Below the pieces are notes generated by a model, which was not told where the DNA came from, did not search any database, and saw nothing but the letters and a program-made list of their open reading frames with translations. From NCBI GenBank assembly GCA_017311185.1, contig JAESUZ010001281.1, positions 744,001 through 808,000 on the forward strand: DNA of 64,000 nucleotides. Reading direction: 5' to 3'. Source of the stretch: Proteles cristata cristata. Its lineage: Eukaryota > Chordata > Mammalia > Carnivora > Hyaenidae. This document shows positions 50,801 through 60,776 of this stretch, in pieces (within the stretch, counting starts at the first letter, position 1; every line of letters starts with the position of its first letter). Both the position numbers and the translations under genes were made by a program.

Positions 50801-52744
50801 TTTGATATTAGTCGTCCAAACTTAATAGCATTCCCCAATGTAATGACACAATTTGTGTGCAGAATTACTGTGTGTGTTTAGTATGCTTTGGCTTGTCAGT
50901 GACACCGTTTAACAGCTTGGGCAACCTGAACATAGGGAAAGGTCTTCCGAATATGGCGATGACGCTCAGGTGCAAGCCCCTCTGTCTAGTGTTAGTCACC
51001 AGACTTTATTGAGAATTTAACTATGTGCAGAAAACTCTGCAGAGACCAAGCGAAGGAACTGGGTAGGAAAATTCCTGTCCCTAGTACTCTAGGAAGAGAA
51101 ACAGGATATGTGCGGTCAATAACTGATGGAATTTCTTTCTTTTTAAAACGTTTATTTATTTTGAGATTGAGAGAGAGACACACACAGAAAGCAAGCCAAG
51201 GAGGGACAGAGAGACAGGTGGAGAGGGAGAATCCCAAGCAGGACCCACTCTGTCAGCACAGAGCCTGACGTGGAGCTCGAACTCACAAACTATGAAGTCG
51301 TGACCTGAGCCGAAATCAAGAGTCAGACACCCAACTGACTGAGCCACCCAGACACCCCAGGACATTGGAATTTCTAACTTACTTTATAGGTGTGGGGCCT
51401 CTTGGGCATGTTATTCTTTTGTTCAAAGGCTGGCTTCTTTGTTTCTTGCTCAGGCTCCCCTCAGCGAGTCAATGGCAAAGTGAAAGGAAGGATTCTGGTG
51501 GGAAGCAGCCCGGTGCCCATTGTCTTCGAGAACACCGACCTCCACTCTTACGTGGTGATGAACCATGGGCGCTCGTACACAGCCATCAGCACCATCCCCG
51601 AGACCGTCGGCTATTCTCTGCTTCCTCTGGCCCCCATCGGAGGCATCATTGGATGGATGTTTGCGGTGGAACAAGATGGATTCAAGAATGGGTTCAGCAT
51701 CACCGGTAATTTATCTCAGACATTGCAATTAATGGGCCTCCCAGTGGTCCCTGGGAGCCCTGGGAGGGCTGGAGGGTGAAGGCAAGGGGAACTTCATGTC
51801 TGCAAAAACTCACTGAGGAACATTTTGTGGCTCCAGAAATAAGACGTTGAGGTAAAATCATCCATTTTTTCATTAACATGTACTAACTAAAGCTATCTTG
51901 AATTGCATTGTGAGCAGGGAGTGATTTCATGCCGAGGAGCGGGGGTGGGACTTAGAGATCTCCAGCAGAGCAGGTGGAGTCATTTTATACATCCTCACAC
52001 CGCAAAGTGTGGGGCTTACAGTTTCACTGGTTATCAAGCCTGCCTCCAGATTCCCAACCAGTCTGAACTGATGCTTCACGGTTCTTCAGTATCTGCTTGG
52101 AGGAAAGGAACCTGCCATTTCTAGCTGCTAAATTAAACCTGGTAAACATAATCTCCCTGCGTCTTAGAAAACCTGACTTTCCTTGGAGCTTCTTAGAGCC
52201 TGTGCCCTGCTGGGGAAAGCTCAGTCTTCAGCAGACAGACGGGCACATGGTGGGAAGAAGGTTTCTGTAGAGTGGTCGCAGCCTCTGCTGAGGCCAGCGG
52301 CCCCATGCATGCTAGAGGCCCTTTTCTAGAACAACTTGGGTGCAGGTTGTTCTTCTTCCCCAGCTCCTCCTGGGACCTGGAGCCTGTCGTTGTGGGTCAC
52401 AGGTGCCCAGCCGCTGCCCCCATTTGCTCCACCACTGCCTCCCCTTGCTGGAGCCTCGGCCATGGCTTTATTGAGGAAACACCCCGAAATCAGGGTCTCT
52501 AGGCTTTACAAGGGTAACCCTCCAAAAGTTACAAAGCATAAAGACATGCTGAAATGGGGCCATTTTAAGAAAGGAAAAGCAGGCTGCCTGGGTGGCTCAG
52601 TCAGTTAAGTGTCCAGCTTCGTCTCGGGTCATGATCTCGTGGTTCGTGGGTTCGAGCCCCGCGTCGGGCTCTATGCTGACACCTCAGAACCTGAGCCTGT
52701 CTCAGATTCTGTACCTCCCTCTCTCTCTGACCCTCTCCTGCTCA

Positions 52745-52797
<53 letters not shown>

Positions 52798-54326
52798 AAA
52801 TAAATAAAACATTAAAAAGAAGAAAAAAAAAAGGAAAGGCTATGTATTAGGAAAAGGGTGCACCTACCCTTAAGATATCTAATGTTTGGCCAATATTTCT
52901 TCTCTCTGCCCCTCAGGCATGTATATCCTGAGTCGTATAACGGTGTACATGTTCTCGTGTACACGTACTCTTCCCTTGGCAGACGGAGTTGAGCTTTGCA
53001 GTCAGACCCACAGACGCTAGTCCTTCCCTGCACAGCATTTCATGCTGGTGTTGCTTTATGTGTGGGTTAATTAAAGTGGTGATATTTTGAATTTTTTTAA
53101 ATGCTTATTTATTTTTGAGAGAGAGACAGAGTGTGAGCAGGGGAGGGGAAGAAAGAGAGGGAGACACAGACCGAAGCAGGCTCCAGGTGCTGAGCTGTCA
53201 GCACAGAGCCTGACGCGGGGCTCAAACCCATGAACGGGGAGATCATGACCTGGGTCGAAGTCGGCACTTAACCAACTGAGCCATCCAGGCACCCCATGTA
53301 TCACTCCTTTGTCATCAAGAAATGGAGGCTCAGTGGAGTTAGGTGACTTGTTCTGGTTCACCCAGTTAGTACCTATCGCAGCTGGTACTTTGTGTTTTTC
53401 CAGCACCATTCTTGAGCCCGCCCATCTCGATGCAGTGGTGGGGCTGGGAATTGTCTCTCCAATACGCATCCCTCAGTTGGGCCACACGGATGTCCCCACT
53501 CTGTCCTCGGTGTCCCCAGCTCCATTTCTACCAATCAGACGAAAGCACCTGTAGAGGAGGTCTGAGCCTCCTTCAGGAGCAGCACCGGGAGCCTTGGGCC
53601 GACAGGAGGGGGTGTCCCAGATGTCAAAGGTGACAGACCACCCTTGCTTTCCAGGAGGCGAGTTCACCCGCCAGGCCGAGGTGACCTTCGTGGGGCACCC
53701 AGGCAAGCTGGTCATCAAGCAGCAGTTCAGCGGCATTGATGAGCATGGACACCTGACCATCAACACAGAGCTGGAGGGCCGCGTGCCGCAGATCCCTTTC
53801 GGCTCCTCAGTGCACATCGAGCCCTACACCGAGCTCTACCACTACTCCCCTGGGGGTGAGCAGCTGGCGCCGGTGGGGGGTGTGGGGTGGGAGGGTGGAG
53901 GGCAGTCCCAGCTTCCGACCTGCCCACCGCTGCAGCGGCCCCGGGCTGGGCTTTGGAGAGGAAATAGCTGGGTACTAGCTTATCAAAATCACATTTTCCC
54001 CTAATTACAGACATAGTACCCACTTGTAAAGTAAGCATAATGGTAAAACTGGGACATCATTATTATTAGATTTAAATGCATTGAATTCCTTTCAGCCTTT
54101 TCCCCATATGTGTGTGCATGTGTGTGTCTATATATATATATATTTTTGTATATATGTATATATATGTATTTGTATATGTGTGTGTATATATATATGTGTG
54201 TGTATATCTATCTATCTATATATATATATATATATATATAGTGCCCCAACATATATATAACATCTCAACATAGATCTTATAAGTCTCCAGGAATATAATG
54301 TACAACATGGATATTACATCTATATG

Positions 54327-54372
<46 letters not shown>

Positions 54373-57300
54373 TACATATGTATATATCTATATTTTAACC
54401 TATTATTTTAAATAATTTCAAATTAACAAAAAAGGTTGAAAACAGTGTAATTTACATCTGCCATGGACCCAGCTTCACCAATTGTTAACATTTTGCCACA
54501 TTTACTTTTTCTCTTGCATATACGCATACATATATATATTGTAAACAATACATATTTTTTGAGAATAAGTTGTAGTCGTTGTGATCTTCCATCCCCTAAA
54601 TAAGTCACCTATTTTTCCTAAGAACCAGAACATTCTCTTTTGTGGCTACAGTACAGCAGTCACACAGTCAGGAAATTTAACATTGATGGAATTCTAGTAC
54701 ATATTCTACAGTTCATTATATAGTTTTTATTTAAGTAAATTTGCAGTTATACCACATTATTATATCTTCATTTTCAGTAGACTTTGAAAACACCGTTTAA
54801 TGGATCTGTACTGTTATATGGCTATTAATTTAAACCATTCTATTTTCTTTTTTTTTTTCATGTTTATGTATTTTGAGAATGAGAAAGCTCCAGAGCATGC
54901 ATTCGCACAGTGTGGAAGGGGCAGAGAGAGAGAGGGAGTAAGAGAATCCCAGACAGGCTCTGCGCCGTCAGTGCAGAGCCTAACGCTGGGCTTGATCTCA
55001 TGAACTGTGAGATCATGACCTGAGCTGAAATCAAGAGCTAAACGCTGCCCCTAAACCATTCTGTTTTCTAAAGTTTTAAGTTATTTCCAATTCTCCCATC
55101 TTAGAATGAGTTGAAATGACCATCTTCATCAGAAATCTTGACCAAACTTCTGATTCTTTTCTAAGATTCAATTCCTAGAAATAGAACTGCTGAGCCAAAC
55201 AATAGGGACTTTTTGAAGGCTTTTATTAAATTGCCATCCTCAAAGGTCGTACTAATTGCCGAGGCTTTGTGGATTGATTGGGCTCTCCTGGGGATGACGG
55301 GGCTGGGGCATAGGACCCCAGTCTGCGGTCAGCCTGCATCCAGATGGTATTTCTGGCAGCACAGCACGTGGGAGCTGGACAGCAGGCAGCTTACGCTAAT
55401 CTTTTATTTATCCTCTGACTTTTGTTATGAACTACATCAGAGCACACAAATATAAAGAGCCTTTTATTCCTTTTTTTTTTTAATAGGAAGTTGAGAGTTT
55501 CATCATATGGGTTAGAAGGAGGCTTTTCTGAGTGGGGAAGTCTTTCTCTCTTCTCTGTTGAGATTGGCTCACAGCACTTTAGTAATTTTTCAGAAACTAG
55601 TTACTGAAACCCATTTAGTGTCTCATTTTCTATATAGGAGAAATGCTTGATCTAGGGTTAATACATAGCAGCCACTATTTATTGAATCTCAAGTGAGATA
55701 ACTAATATAGAGCAGTTAGTGCTGTGCTAGTCACGTGCTCAATGCTCCATAGATGAGTACCAGAGATAGTAGTTTCTCTTAACAGTGGTAGGCTGCTTGA
55801 GGCCAGAAATTTTACATACATTATGTCGTTCTCACCCCAGCCCATGTTGTAGAAGTAACTGAGACTAGAGTTGTAACCGGTCTGTGATCACACACCTTGT
55901 GAGCAGTAGTGCAAGGTGTGTTAAGTTCAGATGTATCTGCTTCCAAGCATGTGCTCTTTCCACTAGATCTTAATCTCTGGGTTGGCTCTGGGTGACTTCA
56001 GAACTTATAAAGATCATGTGATGAGAAAAAGCAATAAATATTACTAATACAAATAGTTGTAATCATAGTATGGGAAATCTGCAGAATGAGTCCCAGTACA
56101 GAAATAAATGATCTTCTGTAACCTGTTACGTGTGATATCTTAGCTGGGCAGGGAATATTGCCAATAGTTTTAAAGCCCTTGACTAAGCTTCTTGCCTCCT
56201 TTGTCTCCCTGCCTGGTCTCCCTTCTTCCCCCTTCTTCCCCCCTCACCACATCCCAGTGATCACATCGTCCTCCACGCGGGAGTACACCGTGATGGAGCC
56301 TGAGCAAGATGGCGCTACCCCTTCTACCATCTACACTTACCAATGGCGCCAAACCATCACCTTCCAGGAGTGCACCCATGACACTTCCCGGCCGACCCTG
56401 CCCAACACCCAGCAACTCTCAGTGGACAGCGTGTTCGTCCTGTACAACCAGGAGGAGAGGATCTTGCGCTATGCGCTAAGCAATTCCATCGGTCCCGTGA
56501 GGGGTAGGAATGGGCGTTGTGTGCCTGCCCGCACATGTATCTCCGCTCTTTTGTGTACTATTTTTCATCTTTTACTCTCAGTGAGAAGAAAGTATGCTAA
56601 AATATGTCCCTACAGACGAAATAATCTCATCATCTATGATTCTTAGAAAACTTAGGCACCTCTGTTCTGCTAACCTAAGGCCGCTTCATTGTTCTGTTTG
56701 GGGTGGAGTAAAGAATGCTAACTCGTTGAGTTACCTCACGGAGCGGACTGTCCAAAAGGCTACAGCAGGCTTCAGCAGGGCACTTAGAGCATGCTCATGC
56801 TCAGTCTTGAAGGGAATGTGTGCTCAGGGCCTGAGGAAATCTAAATACAGTCTGATGAAAGTCGGGCATGGGGCCTCCACACCTTCTGCCCTGTGACAGC
56901 ACATTGCTGGTGCTGAGGTCTGGTCTGTGCATGCTTCTGGCTGCGTGGAAGAAGCTGGCATTTGGAGAGCAAGCGCGACATCTCGGGGTCAGACGTCACG
57001 ACATCCCAATCTCCAGGCCACAGAGGTTGCATATCTTTTGGGTTGGGTTTTAAGGTCTTTCTCTTTTTCGGTTATTTGTGGTGGTTCCTTCCACACCCAG
57101 GTCACTTCTCCAGCTGACCATGTTTGTCCTTACGCAGTTCCGCAAATCAGGAGGACGGGTGTCTTTCTCCCTCCTTTGACAACTGTAGCTCAAGGCGTTG
57201 AGGTTGGCATATTTTTTCTTAAAAGGCTGGGTAGTGAATATTTCGGCTTGGCCAGCTGTACAGTGTCTGTCACAAGATCTCAGTTCTGTCATTATAGCAC

Positions 57301-60300
57301 AAAAGCAGCCATAGGCTGTTCGCAAGTGAATGGATGCGCCCTGTTTCCAATAAAACTTTATTTACAAAAACAGGCATGGATCTGGAGGGATGTAGTTTGT
57401 TGATACTGCCCCCTAGTGACACAGGAGTCTGGTATCTTGTTCCAGAACCCTCTGCTGTTCTCCTGCTCATCAGTTACGCATTCCTTTCTGTGGAAGGAGG
57501 ACACCCACAGGCGTTTCTGAAAACTCAATTGGCTTCCATGTCTCTGCTTCACAGACGGCTCTCCCGATGCCCTCCAGAATCCTTGCTACATCGGCACTCA
57601 TGGGTGCGACACCAACGCGGCCTGTCGCCCTGGCCCTGGGGTTCAGTTCGCCTGCGACTGCTCCATTGGCTTCCGAGGGGATGGGAGGACCTGCTCAGGT
57701 ACGGCCGTCCATTCTGACTTTTGGGGGGCTGGGAGGGGGCATCCACTTCTGCACACCAGAGGCCTGGGTGAGGTGAGGGAGCGTGGGTGAGGGAGACGCC
57801 GGTGGGAGCACTGAGCCTGGTTAAGCCCCACACCCGGGGTAGCGGTCACCCGGTTAGGGGCACCGCTCTTTCTTCCATCTTGTCCAGTGCGCGGACTCCA
57901 AGCAGCAGAGTAGACATTAGGAAGCCACACAGCACACGGTTTAAGGGGAACCTGGAGTCAGCACTGTTTCTTTTTTTTCTTTTTTTTTTTTAATTTTTTT
58001 TTTTTTTTATTTCTAGGAGAGAGAGAGAGAACAGCATGAGCAGGGGACGGTCAGAGAGAGAGGAGTCACAGACTCTGAAACAGGCTCTAGGCTCTGAGCT
58101 GGCAGTCAGCACAGAGCCCGACGCGGGGCTTGAACCCACGAACCGCGAGATCATGACCTGGGTGAAAGTCGGACGCTTAACCGACTAAGCCACCCAGGCG
58201 CCCCAAGTCAGCACTGTTTCTAACCTAATAATATAACGGTCCCTGTAAGGAACCCAGGTGCTGCTGCTGTCAGGTGCCTCACAAACCCCATCTCATTTCG
58301 TCCAGCTGCTCTAGAGATCGAGTCTTTCACTTCTGTCTCCTGAATGTTTACAATATTTATTTTTAAGAGACTCACGCTATCTCTCTCTCTCTCTCCTAGA
58401 AATAAATAAAAATAAAGAAAAAAAAAAAAGAGACAGAAGCAGAGTGTGGGAGGGGCAGAGAGAGGGAGACACAGAACCCGAAGCAGGTTCCAGGCTCTGA
58501 GCCGTCAGCACAGAGCCCGACACCGGGCTCGAACTCACAAACCAAGAGATCGTGACCTGAGCTGAAGTCGGATGCTTACCAACTGAGCCACCCGGGTGCC
58601 CCTCATTATAATTTAATTTTTAATACATACACGTAGATAGCTAGATAGTGATATGTTTGTGACTAAATTGCAGTCCAGTACCAAGGACCAGTTAGTGAAT
58701 TCCTGACTCAGTGAAGAGTCCATACAGCAGAGGCTGCTAGTGCAGAAATGTCAGGTGCTTCAACCACAGCTCCTGAAATCTGCGACAGAGGGCTCACGGG
58801 TGAATGTAAGGAATGCTAGTAGTAAATTCCGCTAGTGCAGGAGCGGCATACGCAAGCGTGTTTGGCCAGAAAGATGAGCAGCCCCCTTGAATGACTCAAG
58901 TCTAAGAATCTGATGAGCCCAGAAGCCCTGAAATTTGGGAACGATGCCTTAGGTCTGGAATCCAACCCCCTGATTAATGACAGACTTCGTGTGCTGATTT
59001 AACAGAGAGATTGGCAGAGTGAAACACTCTGGCAGAGTGAGGTCCTCGTGGGAGCATCTGAAATAACGGAGAGCAGGGACCTGCGCTTATAGAAACAGGC
59101 TGCCTAATTGCTTAGCCAGCCTGCTGATAGCTTTGTACAATGTGGTAGAATTCAGTCGGAGGCTCACCTTCCTTGGAACATACCATTAGCAAGGGGTCAT
59201 AGTTCCTACTTGCCTCAGACCATCAGAGTTTTCCAGTAGGTCCCCAGAGAGCCCAACAGTTTTAAGCCAACTGGATGTTAGTAAAGCGTGGAGATGCCCC
59301 AACACTCTGCTGCTGGGCCATAATCTCTGGCTAATTCTTGCACTCTTGGTACGTGAGCTTATCGTAGGAAGAGTGCTTGATTCACTTCACAAGGCACAAC
59401 GTTGCATAATCTACTGCTATCAGAGAAAACTCTCTGATGCGCTCACTCAGGAAGACAGGTGGTCATGTGGGGACCTGCTTTTGTTCTGGGGTTAGTCCTC
59501 GCTCTGGCAGATTAGCACCGTGGAATGTGGGTATATTCCCAGTCAGGCTGCTTTTTGTTCTGGGTCACTAGAACATGCCTCCCAGTGTTAATGCATTGAG
59601 ACATGAGGCTGTTGATAGGAAACTGGATGAAGCAAATCACTTCATGCATTATTTTGACCCGGAAAATGACTTAGAAGAGAATGATCCTTTGTAATTCAGT
59701 TTGGGTAACATGGATATAATGACAGATGGCATCCCGAGAATGCCTGGTGTTGGCGGGATGCTGCAGAGGGACCCTCCCAGGTAGTTTGGAGCAGGTTTCC
59801 AGATGAACTCACAAGCGCTCTGGTGCCTGGCCGAATGGCTTCTGTGTATTTCTCAACCGGGAGGCTATAAAGATCCTTCTGGATAATCTCTCATCGAGTA
59901 TTTTGAGCACACACAAGACACTTAACAAACCAAACCGAACAAGTCTCCTCAAAGAGTCTGGCCTTTATAAATTTTTTTTTAACATTCTTAATATATTTCT
60001 GAGAGAGAGAGACAGCATGAGCGGGGGAGGCTCGGAGAGAGAGGGAGATACAGAATCCGAAGGAGGCTCCAGGCTCTGAGCTGTCAGCACAGAGCCTGAC
60101 ACGGGACTCAAACCCACGAACTGTGAGATCATGACCTGAGCTGCAGGTGGACGCTTAACCGACTGAGCCACCCAGGCGCCCTTTCCCAGTGTTTCAATGA
60201 TCAGTTAGTAGATACTCTTCCCTTCCCATTTCCCAAATATACATTTAGTCCTAAGGGGCTTAGCTCCTTAGGCGCCCGAGCCTGGCCTTTATAAAAGGGA

Positions 60301-60741
60301 TGAATTTAGAGTTGTTGAAAATACATGAAAAGTAGCCATTCTGAAAAAAAAAAAAAACTGAAAAGGGAAGCAGGCATTACAAGAGTACTCCAGCATTTTC
60401 CTTTTGGGTTAGAGAATGATTTGTGTGAGAGGAAGTATCTTCCCAGGGAAGAATTTGACCAGATATTGAATAAGAACAATAAACTTTAAGCAGATGCTGT
60501 GATATTTTATGAGGGACAGTAATTGCCAATGCACTGTTTCCAGTAAAGTACGAATTAAAGTCCTAGCCTCAGTTTATGGAAGGGGGGGGTTAAATTAGGC
60601 ATTAGGAAGAGTTTCCACTTTGTAAGGACTGTGCTTTTATGGAGAAACTGCTAGTCTTGCTCTAAAGAAGAAGTGTGACCCTGCTTGGATTCTGTGTGCA
60701 GACCTCGTGGGGGTGAGGTTGTGCTGGGGATCGTCCCCTCC

Positions 60742-60776
<35 letters not shown>

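Larger units (their letters stand above)
51706..53654 (+). other. NID1: NID1 intron 6 (1,949 bases)
   Basis: GTAATT to tttccAG. It holds one sense and one antisense SINE. The rest is non-repetitive. Confidence 0.88.
53856..56257 (+). other. NID1: NID1 intron 7 (2,402 bases)
   Basis: GTGAGC to atcccAG. It contains AT/TG microsatellites, an old antisense L1M with a SINE, and an antisense MIR. Confidence 0.88.
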
